NCBI RefSeq assembly: GCF_014217215.1
Contig: NZ_CP056080.1
Span: 248,001-312,000, forward strand
DNA from: Rothia nasimurium
GTDB lineage: Bacteria > Actinomycetota > Actinomycetes > Actinomycetales > Micrococcaceae
Length of the DNA: 64,000 bases
Reading direction: 5' to 3'
Part shown: piece after piece, positions 17,582-26,783 of the stretch
How positions within the stretch are numbered: the stretch's first letter is position 1
Layout: each line of letters starts with the position of its first letter
Position numbers and translations under genes: made by a program
Notes under the pieces: model-generated
The model's database searches: none
What the model saw: only the letters and a program-made list of their open reading frames with translations
Told to the model about the DNA's origin: nothing

Positions 17582-17644
17582 GTATTCAAAAGGTTTGGCA
17601 GGCTCGCGCTGGCTGCGACCCCGCTTCACTCACCTTTTGAATAC
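17582..17644. repeat. Inverted-repeat element after the DASS gene
   Basis: GTATTCAAAAGGT (17582-17594) and ACCTTTTGAATAC (17632-17644) are perfect 13-bp arms around a GC-rich interior that, read on the minus strand, resembles the interior of the dispersed palindromes at 28355 and 35706 (TGAAGCGGG followed by GCCAGC and GCGAGCC). It could be a shorter member of that family. Confidence 0.55.
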
Positions 17645-17670
17645 TCCTCACTAAACCCATAAAAACCCAA

Positions 17671-17711
17671 CACCCTAACACCGGCAAGCACCAAAAGCCG
17701 GTGTTAGGGTG
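17671..17711. terminator. Terminator between DASS and fba
   Basis: 14-bp perfect stem CACCCTAACACCGG / CCGGTGTTAGGGTG with a 13-base loop, followed by CTTAAG. Confidence 0.75.
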
Positions 17712-17913
17712 CTTAAGACCCCCAGAAATACATGGTTTTCTGTGGGTTTATGTCCGAAATTTGTGTGGGAAACCTACCCTTTCCCGCCGCGCCCTTGGTA
17801 AACTGAAAAGCAGGCAGGTGCTCGCCCCACCGCGTCCTTGCACGCACCGGGTGCAGCACCAACTCACACCAGGCCACCAACCGGGTGGCCCCACCGACAA
17901 CCAAGGAGTCAGC

Positions 17914-18939
<1,026 letters not shown>

Positions 18940-18971
18940 GCCCTGTAGCTAGGTTCGCTAGCCTAGTAGAC

Positions 18972-19019
18972 CAAAGGCGCCGGACGCTCCCGCTTGTGCG
19001 GGTGCGTCCGGCGCCTTTG
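18972..19019. terminator. Bidirectional terminator between fba and gltS
   Basis: CAAAGGCGCCGGACGC / GCGTCCGGCGCCTTTG (18972-18987 and 19004-19019) is a perfect 16-bp stem with further pairing inside (CCCGC/GCGGG). It serves both convergent genes. Confidence 0.88.
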
Positions 19020-19064
19020 TGTTGTGGTGGTGAACGTGCCGCGAAGTGCGGACGCTAGCCCCGG

Positions 19065-20288
19065 CTAGACGATGGACAGGAAGGTCATGATGTTCACCAA
19101 GTTGGTGAAGTCGATGAACATGCCGCCCACGATGGGCAGGATGAAGAAGGCCAGCTTGGAGGCCTTGTACTTGGTGACCAGGGATGCCATGTTGGCGATG
19201 CCGTTGGGGGTTGCGCCCATGCCGAAGCCGCAGTGGCCGGCGGTGAGGATAGCTGCGTCGTAGTCTGCGCCCATGGCACGGAAGGTAACGAAGTTAGCCC
19301 ATACCCACATGAGGACGATCTGGGCTAGCAGGAGCACGATGAGCGGGATAGCCAGCTCAGCCAGCTGCCAGAGCTGAACGTTCATGAGGGCCATAGCCAA
19401 AAAGACGTTGAGGCCAATGTTGCCCAGCACTTCAACCTCCTGCTCGGGGACGAGCTCGTGGTATTCCTTGGAGTTGCGGCGGTCGCTGATGTAGCGCAGG
19501 GCTATGGCGATGAACATGGGACCCATGTAGCTGGGGAAGGCGGCGCGGTCGGTAAGCTGGCCAACCAGGTAGTTGAGGGCCTCGGTGAGGTAGCTACCGA
19601 TGAACATGGCGACCAGGATCATGATGAAGCCGTGCAGGATGCTGTCGGCGTTGAGCTTGCGCGGGCGCACGGTCAGCAGGGCGGTGTTGATGTTGACCTG
19701 GTGGGAGGGTTCCTTCTCGAGCAGGTTGTGCTTGATGATTAGGCGGTTGGCGACGGGGCCACCCATGAGCGAGCCGGCGATGAGGCCGAAGGTTGCGGCG
19801 GTGTAGGCGACGGTTTCTGCACCGGTGACGCCGGAGGCTTCAACGAGCGGGGCGATACCGCCGGAGACGCCGTGGCCGCCGGTCATGGGGGTGGAGCCGG
19901 TCATGAGCGCCAGGGCTGGGTCGACGTTGACCACGGGGGCGAGCAGGACGGCCACGATGTTCTGCGCGATACAGAGACCCGTTGCCACCAGAAGGAAGAG
20001 GCCTACCTTTGAGCCGGCTGACTTGAGCACCTTGAGTGAGGCGCCGTAGCCGACCGAGGTGAAGAAGATGACCATGAAGAAGCTCTGCAGGGTGGTGTCG
20101 AACTTGATGGTCAGTACCCCGGTCTGGTTGAGGACCAGGTTGACCAGGGAGAAAAGGAAGCCGCCGATGACGGGCGAGGGGATAGCGAAGCGCTGGAAGA
20201 AGTAGAAGCGGTTCTTAATCCACATACCGAGCAGCAGCAGCATCACTGCCCAGCCGGCGGACTGAACCATGGTGAGTTCAAGCGTCAT
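19065..20288 (-). CDS. gltS: Sodium/glutamate symporter (GltS)
   Basis: 407 residues with about 10-12 helices. The GltS signatures are present: AIPSPVIGGFLFSL near residue 36, the first reentrant-loop region MTGSTPMTGGHGVSGGIAPL, and the second repeat with TAGHCGFGMGATPNGIANM. It imports L-glutamate with Na+. The ATG is preceded by AGAGAGACTCC on the minus strand. A gene for it faces a remnant winged-helix regulator across about 150 bases. It ends at the shared terminator with fba. Confidence 0.94.
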   Translation of the reverse strand: MTLELTMVQSAGWAVMLLLLGMWIKNRFYFFQRFAIPSPVIGGFLFSLVNLVLNQTGVLTIKFDTTLQSFFMVIFFTSVGYGASLKVLKSAGSKVGLFLLVATGLCIAQNIVAVLLAPVVNVDPALALMTGSTPMTGGHGVSGGIAPLVEASGVTGAETVAYTAATFGLIAGSLMGGPVANRLIIKHNLLEKEPSHQVNINTALLTVRPRKLNADSILHGFIMILVAMFIGSYLTEALNYLVGQLTDRAAFPSYMGPMFIAIALRYISDRRNSKEYHELVPEQEVEVLGNIGLNVFLAMALMNVQLWQLAELAIPLIVLLLAQIVLMWVWANFVTFRAMGADYDAAILTAGHCGFGMGATPNGIANMASLVTKYKASKLAFFILPIVGGMFIDFTNLVNIMTFLSIV

Positions 20289-20441
20289 AGGAGTCTCTCT
20301 GTATCTATGTGATTGTGTGTGTTTTCCACTTCGTCGGCGAAGTTAACCTCTCACACTATACGGGACACCTCGGTGTGGTGCGGCTGGGTTTTCGTCACAG
20401 CAGGGTTCGCGGACGCCTGCCGCAAGCAGGCGTGGGAGTAG
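20289..20441. other. Upstream region of gltS with small hairpin
   Basis: Probable promoter region of gltS (minus). It holds a hairpin ACGCCTGC / GCAGGCGT at about 20413-20431 that overlaps a copy of the GCGGACGCC repeat (20409-20417). Nothing else is recognised. Confidence 0.4.
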
Positions 20442-20690
20442 CTGGCGGGTGGTGCGATTGATGCGCTGTTTATTCTGGGTCAGGCTCATCTTTTCAGCGG
20501 GGGCCGCGGAATTGAATGGAGCGATTTAGCGCAGATTCTTGGGAAGTCGCGAAATACGGTTCGGGCCTATCTTGTTGATGTGGAACAAGAAAGGCTGGTT
20601 GAGCGCACCTCGTCCCGTCCCCTGCGCGTGCGGTTGAGTGAGGCCGGTAAGGCCCTCCTTTTCCCCCGGGCACGCGTAGACTTTTTGTAG
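20442..20690 (+). pseudogene. Winged-helix (MarR-like) regulator remnant, no start codon
   Basis: The frame from just after a TAG (20439-20441) to the TAG at 20688-20690 reads 82 residues of a winged helix: IDALFILGQAHLFSGG, then IEWSDLAQILGKSRNTVRAY (HTH), LVDVEQERLVERTS, and RPLRVRLSEAGKALLFP (wing). The composition and the HTH-wing order are clearly protein-like. There is no ATG, GTG or TTG in frame before codon 46, and the upstream frame is closed by a stop, so this looks like a 5'-truncated or frameshifted regulator. A non-standard start (CTG at 20442 or ATT) cannot be excluded. The missing N-terminal part may have been lost together with the gltS-side sequence. Confidence 0.6.
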
Positions 20691-20720
20691 TTACAAAAAT
20701 TTGAGTTGAATGGAGTACCC

Positions 20721-21137
20721 ATGTCACTTGCCGGTAAGAACCTGCTAGATGGCCCCGCCCCCACCCTGCTGCCTGAAGAGCCTGAGCTGACGGCCCGCGT
20801 CCGCGCCGGTGAGGCTCCTGCCGACCTTGCGCAGGCCTTCCCCAAGTCGTCGCTGGCCTGGGCTCTGCTGGCCGAAGAAACCTTGAGCGCCGGTAGGACC
20901 CTTGAAGCCTACGCCTATGCGCGCGTGGGTTACCACCGCGGTCTGGACGCCCTGCGCGGCAATGGCTGGCGCGGGCACGGCCCGATTCCGGTGAGCCATG
21001 AACCGAACCGGGGTTTCCTGAAGGCCCTGCTGATTCTGGGTCAGACCGCAGCAGCGATCGGTGAGACGGACGAGGCTGAGCGTATTGAGAAGTTCCTGAA
21101 CGACTCCGACCCGGCTGCTGCCGCTGAGCTGGCCTAG
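20721..21137 (+). CDS. DUF3151 family protein
   Basis: 138 residues from the ATG at 20721 (MSLAGKNLLDG). It matches the Actinobacterial DUF3151 pattern: PAPTLLPEEPEL near the N terminus, the central EAYAYARVGYHRGLDALRGN, and the C-terminal SHEPNRGFLKALL, IGETDEAERIEKFL and SDPAAAAEL. It is helical and TPR-like, cytoplasmic, and of unknown function. It usually sits close to the class II aldolase gene, as here (gltS intervenes). The nearby upstream TTG at 20706 is less likely. A terminator follows. Confidence 0.88.
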   Translation: MSLAGKNLLDGPAPTLLPEEPELTARVRAGEAPADLAQAFPKSSLAWALLAEETLSAGRTLEAYAYARVGYHRGLDALRGNGWRGHGPIPVSHEPNRGFLKALLILGQTAAAIGETDEAERIEKFLNDSDPAAAAELA

Positions 21138-21143
21138 CCCCTG

Positions 21144-21188
21144 ACCGCCCCGGATTTTCTTGGAAATATAAAGAAAATTTGGGGCGGT
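21144..21188 (+). terminator. Terminator of the DUF3151 gene
   Basis: ACCGCCCCGGATTTTCTT / AAGAAAATTTGGGGCGGT, an 18-bp stem with one or two mismatches, then TTGTCTT. Confidence 0.8.
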
Positions 21189-21266
21189 TTGTCTTCGTTC
21201 AACAAAAGGGCGTAGGCTGATTAACGCAACAATTTTCAACGACGAAAATGAATGGGAGACCCCCTC

Positions 21267-22355
21267 ATGCGCATTGGCGTACCCCGCGAAATCAAGCCCC
21301 AAGAACAGCGCGTTGGCCTCACCCCTGACGGCGTGCTGGCCCTTGTTCAAGCTGGCCACGACGTGCTGATTGAGAAGGACGCCGGACTCGGCGCAGGCTT
21401 TTCCAACGAGGAATACGAGAAGGTCGGGGCTACCCTGGTCAGCCAGGAAGATGCCTGGACTAAGGCCGAACTGCTCGTCAAGGTCAAAGAGCCGATTGAG
21501 CCCGAGTACAAGTACCTGCGTGAGGATCTGACCCTTTTTACCTATCTGCACCTGGCCGCTGACAAGCCCCTGACCGAGGCCCTGCTGGCTGCGAAAACCC
21601 GCGGTATTGCGTACGAGACTGTGCGTAACGGTCGTGCCCTGCCCCTGCTGCTTCCCATGAGTGAGGTTGCGGGCCGTCTGGCTGCTCAGGCTGCGACCCA
21701 GTACACCATGGCTACCGAGGGTGGTCAGGGTATTCTGCTGGGTGGCGTGCCCGGTGTTGCTCCCGGCCGTGTGGTGGTTCTGGGTGGCGGTAACGTGGGT
21801 ACCCACGCCGCTAAGCTGGCTGTTGGTGCTGGCGCTGAGGTTACCATTCTTGAGGGTTACGGCCCCCGTGTGCGTGAACTGTCTGACCTGTTTGGGTCTA
21901 CTGCGCGCGTGCTGAACTCCACTCCCGCGAATATTGAGCGGGAAATCGCTGAGGCCGATGTGATTATTGGTTCGATTCTGGTTCCTGGCGCTAAGGCTCC
22001 TAAGGTTGTGCGCCGTGAGCACTTGAAGACCATGAAGCCCGGCACCCTGCTGATTGACGTCGCGATTGATCAGGGCGGTTGCTTCGAGACTTCCCGCCCC
22101 ACCACCTATGCTGACCCGATTTTTGAGGTGGACGGCATCCGTCACTACTGCGTTGCTAACATGCCCGGTGCTGTGCCCCGCACTTCGACTATCGCCCTGA
22201 CCGACGCCACCCTGCCCTATGTGTTGAAGCTGGCTGCTGGCGTGGACGAGGCCCTGGCTAACAACCCTGACCTGGCCCTGGGTCTGAACACCGATGCTGG
22301 CAAGATTACTTTCGCCGGTGTTGCTGAGGCTTTCCCTGAGCTGCCTGCCGCCTAG
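21267..22355 (+). CDS. ald: Alanine dehydrogenase
   Basis: 362 residues from the ATG at 21267, with GGGAG eight bases upstream ([20 protein letters not shown]). It catalyses NAD+-dependent L-alanine to pyruvate plus ammonia and the reverse. The substrate region [10 protein letters not shown], the family motif TYLHLAAD, the Rossmann loop [20 protein letters not shown] (about 170-190) and the signature [21 protein letters not shown] are intact. Codon usage shifts from C-ending to T-ending codons (GGT, GCT) through the middle, unlike fba. A terminator built from two inverted GGACGCC arms follows. Confidence 0.95.
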   Translation: MRIGVPREIKPQEQRVGLTPDGVLALVQAGHDVLIEKDAGLGAGFSNEEYEKVGATLVSQEDAWTKAELLVKVKEPIEPEYKYLREDLTLFTYLHLAADKPLTEALLAAKTRGIAYETVRNGRALPLLLPMSEVAGRLAAQAATQYTMATEGGQGILLGGVPGVAPGRVVVLGGGNVGTHAAKLAVGAGAEVTILEGYGPRVRELSDLFGSTARVLNSTPANIEREIAEADVIIGSILVPGAKAPKVVRREHLKTMKPGTLLIDVAIDQGGCFETSRPTTYADPIFEVDGIRHYCVANMPGAVPRTSTIALTDATLPYVLKLAAGVDEALANNPDLALGLNTDAGKITFAGVAEAFPELPAA

Positions 22356-22379
22356 GTTTTAGAGGTCGCTTAAGGGCGC

Positions 22380-22431
22380 GGACGCCCGCCCCACCTTCCT
22401 GCCTTGCGGCAGGGGAGTGGGGCGGGCGTCC
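22380..22431 (+). terminator. Terminator of ald built from an inverted GGACGCC pair
   Basis: GGACGCCCGCCCCAC (22380-22394) and GTGGGGCGGGCGTCC (22417-22431) are perfect 15-bp arms, with an inner CTGCC/GGCAG pairing, followed by TTTGTG. The ends of both arms carry the core of the window-wide repeated 9-mer. Confidence 0.85.
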
Positions 22432-22610
22432 TTTGTGTATTTCCGGTACTGGTTTAGCGGTTGGATGCGTGCTTACCCTCGTAGAGGTGGGAATGAGTGC
22501 GGGTTTAACCGGTGTGAAGGTCCTCGGTAATGGCATGAGGCTAAGCCCGAAGGCTGCTAGCAAAGACGGCCAAATCCGGTGCCCCGAAGAGTAGGCTCTT
22601 GGTTGTGGAG

Positions 22611-23033
22611 CTAGTCACGAGCGGTTCTCTCAATGGGGTGGTAGCCGGGGGTGACAAAGCGGTGAAATAGCAGGGTGGTGACTGCCAGGAGGGGGAGGCG
22701 CCAGGTGACGCTGGTGGGGTGATCCAGACCAGGGAAGAGCAGGGCAAGGACGGCCACTGCGAAAACCGTCTGGGAGGCTAAACCATAGCTGATAGGCAGG
22801 GTTCTTTTTGCTGATGCTCGACGACGGCTAATGTAAAAACCGAACGCCACACAGCAGAAGACAAGAGCCATATTGAGCAGGTGGGCCTGGAATATGAGAC
22901 TGGCTGCGAGAGCCGTGAAGAGGGCTGTGATGGTGAGGGCTTGTGGCCAGCTGCCGCCGATACGTTCCTCGTGGGTGTAGGGCACGGACGCCTGCTGCAC
23001 GGCCGAGCGGGAGCGGATGGTTTGTTCGGTCAT
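22611..23033 (-). CDS. Small four-helix membrane protein of unknown function
   Basis: 140 residues. The N terminus is polar (TEQTIRSRSAVQQAS), followed by four hydrophobic segments: ALTITALFTALAASLIFQA, LNMALVFCCVAFGFYI, YGLASQTVFAVAVLALLF and WRLPLLAVTTLLFH. I recognise no family. The start is firm: ATG preceded by AAGGAGGAG at eight bases. A TACAAT -10 box (23061-23066) and an overlapping imperfect palindrome at 23065-23081 suggest regulated expression. It is a single-gene unit. Confidence 0.75.
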   Translation of the reverse strand: MTEQTIRSRSAVQQASVPYTHEERIGGSWPQALTITALFTALAASLIFQAHLLNMALVFCCVAFGFYISRRRASAKRTLPISYGLASQTVFAVAVLALLFPGLDHPTSVTWRLPLLAVTTLLFHRFVTPGYHPIERTARD

Positions 23034-23060
23034 GGGAATCTCCTCCTTGAGATTTCTACC

Positions 23061-23081
23061 ATTGTAGAACTGTAGTTTCTA
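23061..23081 (-). promoter_or_regulatory. Promoter with overlapping palindrome before the small membrane protein gene
   Basis: On the minus strand TACAAT (23061-23066) lies 27 bases before the ATG. TAGAA (23065-23069) and TTCTA (23077-23081) form arms around a seven-base spacer overlapping the -10 box, a plausible repressor site. Confidence 0.4.
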
Positions 23082-23125
23082 GTCAGGCTAGAGTTGCCTG
23101 CTATTTGTTGTTGGTCTGGAGGGTA

Positions 23126-23163
23126 GAGAAAAGGTCGCAACCTTCTGGTTGCGACCTTTTCTC
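23126..23163 (-). terminator. Perfect 17-bp stem terminator
   Basis: GAGAAAAGGTCGCAACC / GGTTGCGACCTTTTCTC with a four-base TTCT loop. It probably ends the leftward lipoprotein/exported-protein operon and shields the gene at 22611-23033. Confidence 0.85.
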
Positions 23164-23409
23164 ATACACACACATTTCTTTCACACCTATCCCTCACGGG
23201 AGGAGCTTCAGAGGTTACACACATTTCTCTGAAAGGGGTGACTCATCGCCACGGTGAGATTCTCAGTCTCTTAAGGTGGTGAGGTTTTCTCTCCTCGTCC
23301 TCATGTCTTTAACTATGGCACCCTAACCTTTGAGCTCAATTCGGGGAACCTGTGCGAAACCTAAGAGAATACTTTTCCGGTGAAGTTTCTGCGCTGGCTG
23401 GTTGCGGAA
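23164..23409. other. Untranslated stretch past the exported-protein gene
   Basis: No convincing coding frame. The string ACACACATTTCT occurs twice (about 23169 and 23217), with GGTGA strings nearby. Nothing functional is recognised. Confidence 0.4.
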
Positions 23410-24390
23410 CTAGCCGGTGGTGCAGCCCCATGCGTCCGCGCCCGCGGCGCAGTCGTCGGCAACTAACCCAACCTTGGTGCGCCAGACCCGCACGAGCTGC
23501 GGGTCGCTGGTGCGGCTGACGGTCCCGTCGATGACCTGCCAGGGCCCGCCCTCTACCGAGTATTCACCGCGGTAGGTGGTGGTCAGGGTGAAGTGGTAGT
23601 CACCGGGGTCTGTGTAGCGGTGGGAGGTGTCGGTGGGCTGGTCCCAGACGTCCGCGCCGAGCTGGTAGCCGGGGTAGGCGACGGGGCCGAGCGTGGTGCC
23701 GTCCCCGTAGTCGAAGGTGTAGGAGACTGGGGTTGCACGGAGTACGACGTTTTGGCCGTTGATGGTGCGCGTGAATTCTTGGGGGTTGGGGTCGGCCCAG
23801 AAGTTGGTGTTGTAGTTTTTGAGGGTGTGGGGTGCGCGTTCTTGCTGGGGTGTGGCGGCTGTAATGGGGAAGGTGTCGAAGTCGTGGGTGGTGAGCGTGA
23901 CGCGGACGGTGCGCAGTACGGTTTGCCCGTTTTCTTCGGTGAGTTCTAGGCCGGCAGCTTCGAGCTCGGCTGGGGTGAGGGGGATGCAGCCGAGGCTCCG
24001 CCCTTGGGGGAGGGCGTAGGGGGATTCGCGGCCGTCGTTCCAGTCGGACGGTACGAGCCCGAGCGTGCCGACTTCGCCTTCGGCGGCGAGGCAGTAGGAG
24101 CCTTCTCGCAGGCTGGCACCACGCTGCACAGGCGCTTTGCCGGGGGCGCTGGGCTTGTCGAAGTAGATGAGGTTGACGGCTGTTGTTACATTCGTATGAG
24201 TTTGTGTAACTTCGGTTGATGAGCCAGTCTTCAGCTTTGCCTCTTCACCTTTTACGATTGAATCGACAATATCAATCTTAAATCCACTATCCTTTACTTC
24301 GCCATTCGATTTTCCAAATGCTGGTGAGGCGGATAAAAATATTACTAAGCAGAATATCCATGGCATTCGTAATTTAGCGGAAAACATCAC
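23410..24390 (-). CDS. Exported protein with PKD-like domain
   Basis: 326 residues. A Sec signal peptide is clear: MPWIFCLVIFLSASPAFG, cleaved near residue 26. The C-terminal half carries a PKD-like beta sandwich: VSYTFDYGDGTTLG near residue 225, then HRYTDPGDYHFTLTTTYRGEYSV. Four cysteines near the end (DDCAAGADAWGC) may form disulfides. It overlaps the lipoprotein gene by four bases (ATGA), so the two are co-expressed and perhaps act together outside the cell. The first ~70 codons are AT-rich, the rest GC-rich, with an abrupt change near 24175, suggesting mosaic origin. Function is unknown. Confidence 0.78.
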   Translation of the reverse strand: MMFSAKLRMPWIFCLVIFLSASPAFGKSNGEVKDSGFKIDIVDSIVKGEEAKLKTGSSTEVTQTHTNVTTAVNLIYFDKPSAPGKAPVQRGASLREGSYCLAAEGEVGTLGLVPSDWNDGRESPYALPQGRSLGCIPLTPAELEAAGLELTEENGQTVLRTVRVTLTTHDFDTFPITAATPQQERAPHTLKNYNTNFWADPNPQEFTRTINGQNVVLRATPVSYTFDYGDGTTLGPVAYPGYQLGADVWDQPTDTSHRYTDPGDYHFTLTTTYRGEYSVEGGPWQVIDGTVSRTSDPQLVRVWRTKVGLVADDCAAGADAWGCTTG

Positions 24391-25067
24391 TTGATTACTT
24401 CTGTGCTGAGGACCTTCCAGCTGCCATTATCAAACTTCAGCCGGAAATCTACGCCATCAAGAATAGAATCTGAATTATCGTTATAGGTTGCTTCTCCCTG
24501 GTACCAGATGACAGAATCTTGTGTTTCAAAATTACTTCCTATTGAGTACTCACCGTTGCCTAATGAAGTTAATAACTCTTTGTTGTAGTGGATATCTAGC
24601 TGTCCACCAATTACCCATCCGTCAGATTTATAAAGCTCTTCAACTGCATCATAGAACTCGTGCTCTTGGGTGAAGGTGGAATCTACAAGCTTTCTAGCAT
24701 CAGCAACATCTCCTGTTTGGTAGGCATAGTTCCGCATATCATTCCAGTAGTCGATGAAGAGGAGCATGGCTTCTGTGCTTTCGACGTTCATGCCCTCTGG
24801 AGCTACGGGCTTCGGTACGTTCTGGGCTGGGCCGTGCTCATCAGCAGCACGGTACTCACCTTCAGGTGCTTTCGAGCCGCCCGAATAATTGGTCTCTTCT
24901 GCCTTGGCAGTTTCCTCGGTGGCGCTCGCTGTGCTTGATGCTACTGCGGAAGTTGGGGTGCTTGGATCTGGTTCGGGAACCGAGCCTGTGGCCTGTGCAC
25001 CACAACCTGTAAGAGCTAGTAGGGCGATAGCTGTTAGGGCAAGATTGCGGGTGGGCGCGTGTTTCAT
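24387..25067 (-). CDS. DUF6318-like lipoprotein
   Basis: 226 residues. The lipoprotein signal ends in the lipobox LTGC (Cys about 22). A Ser/Thr/Ala/Glu-rich linker (residues 25-65) precedes the domain: GEYRAADEHGPAQNVPKPVAPE and the following EAMLLFIDYWNDMRNYAYQTGD match the DUF6318 pattern of Actinobacterial surface lipoproteins. A small NTF2-like fold is likely for the C-terminal half (VIWYQGEATY, GVDFRLKFDNGSWKVL). The 3' half is clearly lower in GC than the 5' half. It is the first gene of a two-gene unit. Confidence 0.78.
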   Translation of the reverse strand: MKHAPTRNLALTAIALLALTGCGAQATGSVPEPDPSTPTSAVASSTASATEETAKAEETNYSGGSKAPEGEYRAADEHGPAQNVPKPVAPEGMNVESTEAMLLFIDYWNDMRNYAYQTGDVADARKLVDSTFTQEHEFYDAVEELYKSDGWVIGGQLDIHYNKELLTSLGNGEYSIGSNFETQDSVIWYQGEATYNDNSDSILDGVDFRLKFDNGSWKVLSTEVIK

Positions 25068-25374
25068 AAGGGTCTCCTGGTGACATCTTTGTGACTAGGT
25101 CTTATGTGTGTTTATAGTGCTGGGTTTGTGCCATGGCAAGGATTTTCGTGCTCTTGCCTGGTTTTTGACAGCAGATTACGTCTGGTGCGGTAAGTTATCC
25201 ACAGGTTTTAGTATCTGACGTGGGCTAATAGGCCTACAGAGGGAGCTACGGAAAGCATTAAAGCTGACCCCGTTGTTTATCTTCTTGCTCTATCTAGCAG
25301 CCCTTCAAAATATAACGAGCAAAGCGCCCCTCACATGGTGGCCTGAGGGGCGCTTATAGTAATTAGGGCGTTGG
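25068..25374. other. Intergenic region bordering the R-M cassette
   Basis: About 300 bases without a gene. It holds the presumed promoter of the lipoprotein gene, one perfect DnaA-box-like TTATCCACA (25195-25203), and the methyltransferase terminator at 25322-25355. This is the left border of the low-GC R-M cassette; no target-site duplication or recombination site is seen. Confidence 0.5.
25322..25355 (-). terminator. Terminator of the C5 methyltransferase gene
   Basis: AAGCGCCCCTCA / TGAGGGGCGCTT perfect 12-bp stem with a ten-base loop, followed on the minus strand by TGCTCGTTATATTTT. Confidence 0.85.
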
Positions 25375-26700
25375 CTAGAAAAGTGTATCGGAAGAACTAT
25401 CTACCGTATTAGTGAGGGGTTCTTTCTCGCGCTCTAGCCCGTAATGTCGGCGATTGATAGCCTTGCCAAGTGCGTTAGGAATGCCTACAACTAACGCATT
25501 ACCCATGCAGAAAGCACGATGCCCGTCAGTTAAGCCTGCATCAGTCCAGCCCTTCGGAAAACCCTGAATCTGATCTAGTTCATCAGGAATAAGACGGCGT
25601 AGACGACCTGATTCTGTCTTCACAACATGTTTAAATCGTGAAGCACCAGCTCCGCCCTCACCGGTCAAAATGGTGCGTGCCGGGCGGTCAAGGGGGTCGG
25701 GGAAAGACATGCTGCCTTCTGAGTAGGTGTATTTGAACCCACTAGCTTTATTGATACGTTCTTCTTTTTTGCCACCTTTTAGGTATTCCCAGGCCTGGAT
25801 TTTGCTAGGTTCAATAAAGAACTGGTCTGGCACTTCGGTTTCATCGACCACGATATCCCCGAGGGTAAGACACTTGCCTGTGTACAGAGCTTCTGGCTTC
25901 GCGGTATAAATCTTACCGTGCTGCATTACGCCGGCATCTTGGAACCGTGAGGTTTTTGCGCCTAGACCAAAGCTTTGAGTTACTTCAAAGGGGTCAATAC
26001 TAATGCTGAAGTTATCTTCGCGAGCTAGGCTCTGAGTAATGGGGAAGGCTTCGGCAAAAACTCCTTCGGTACGCAGGGTAGCTTCCAAGTCCCATGTCGT
26101 ATCCGTAAGTTCTGCATAAATGTACACGCGTTTACGTTTCTGAGGGTGGCCGTAGTCAGCCGCGTTAATGACTCGCCATTCAACGGAATACCCCAGGGAG
26201 TAGAAGCAGGAAAGAATAATCGCGAAGTCACGTCCCCGTTGCTTTGACGGTGATTTGAGCAGACGATCTACATTTTCAAGGACGACGTAACGAGGCTTTT
26301 TCATATCTAGCGCACGGTAGATATCCCACCAGAGCACTCCCTTTTTGCCTTCAATGCCGTGTGACTGAGACAAGGGTTTTGAGACAGAGTAGTCCTGGCA
26401 GGGGAAACCGCCAACGAGCATATCTGCTTCTGGAATGGTGATTTCACCATTTTCAGCCATATCGAGGGCCTTGTTAATGTCTTCGTTGAGGAAGTTTTCT
26501 TCCCCAAAACGTGCAACGTAGCAGCGAGCAGCAAACTGTTTGGTGGGTGTTCCTGGGGGTTCCCACTGATTGGCCCAGACTGTCTCAAAGTTACCAGCTG
26601 AAGGCAGGCTAAAGCCGTCTTTGTTATAGCCCTCGAAGCCTAGGCGGAAGCCGCCGACGCCCGCGAAGAGTTCGATAATGCGAATCGGCTGGTCTGCCAC
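25375..26700 (-). CDS. DNA (cytosine-5)-methyltransferase of a type II R-M system
   Basis: 441 residues. It transfers methyl from SAM to C5 of cytosine in its recognition site. The ordered motifs are all visible: I (SAM) LFAGVGGFRLGFEG at 11-24, IV GGFPCQDYS with catalytic Cys 101, VI ENVDRL at 142-147, VIII QKRKRVYIY at 187-195, and IX/X ending in GNALVVGIPNALG. The target-recognition region spans about 200-360. It is transcribed divergently from a Sau3AI/MutH-like endonuclease gene 131 bases away, so it probably protects GATC; the site itself is inferred from the partner. Codon use and lower GC point to acquisition by transfer. Confidence 0.94.
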   Translation of the reverse strand: MADQPIRIIELFAGVGGFRLGFEGYNKDGFSLPSAGNFETVWANQWEPPGTPTKQFAARCYVARFGEENFLNEDINKALDMAENGEITIPEADMLVGGFPCQDYSVSKPLSQSHGIEGKKGVLWWDIYRALDMKKPRYVVLENVDRLLKSPSKQRGRDFAIILSCFYSLGYSVEWRVINAADYGHPQKRKRVYIYAELTDTTWDLEATLRTEGVFAEAFPITQSLAREDNFSISIDPFEVTQSFGLGAKTSRFQDAGVMQHGKIYTAKPEALYTGKCLTLGDIVVDETEVPDQFFIEPSKIQAWEYLKGGKKEERINKASGFKYTYSEGSMSFPDPLDRPARTILTGEGGAGASRFKHVVKTESGRLRRLIPDELDQIQGFPKGWTDAGLTDGHRAFCMGNALVVGIPNALGKAINRRHYGLEREKEPLTNTVDSSSDTLF

Positions 26701-26735
26701 GGTTGAACCTCCCGCTTGGAACTGTAAGTCTTAAG

Positions 26736-26765
26736 AGTATAGATCAGAATAGGTGTTCTGATCAA
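26736..26765 (-). promoter_or_regulatory. Promoter of the methyltransferase gene
   Basis: On the minus strand, TTGATC (26760-26765) and TATACT (26736-26741) are separated by 18 bases, close to consensus spacing. The GATC-ended palindrome fills the spacer and reaches into the -35 box. Confidence 0.65.
26742..26763. promoter_or_regulatory. GATC-ended palindrome in the shared R-M promoter
   Basis: GATCAGAA (26742-26749) and TTCTGATC (26756-26763) form a perfect 8-bp inverted repeat with a six-base spacer. It lies between the -35 and -10 boxes of the methyltransferase gene and over the expected -35 region of the endonuclease gene. Each arm ends in GATC, the likely recognition site of this R-M system. 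Confidence 0.7.
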
Positions 26766-26783
26766 TTCTATGTGATAAGCGTC

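Noticed and set aside
20745-22145. 466-codon open frame on the minus strand, antisense to the DUF3151 and ald genes
   Set aside because: Low-complexity Gln/Gly/His/Leu-rich translation, no start signal, and a mirror of the strong codon bias of two well-identified genes on the plus strand.
25195-25203. Perfect DnaA-box sequence TTATCCACA
   Set aside because: Only one copy was seen, with no cluster, no AT-rich unwinding region and no dnaA/dnaN nearby, so an origin is not supported.
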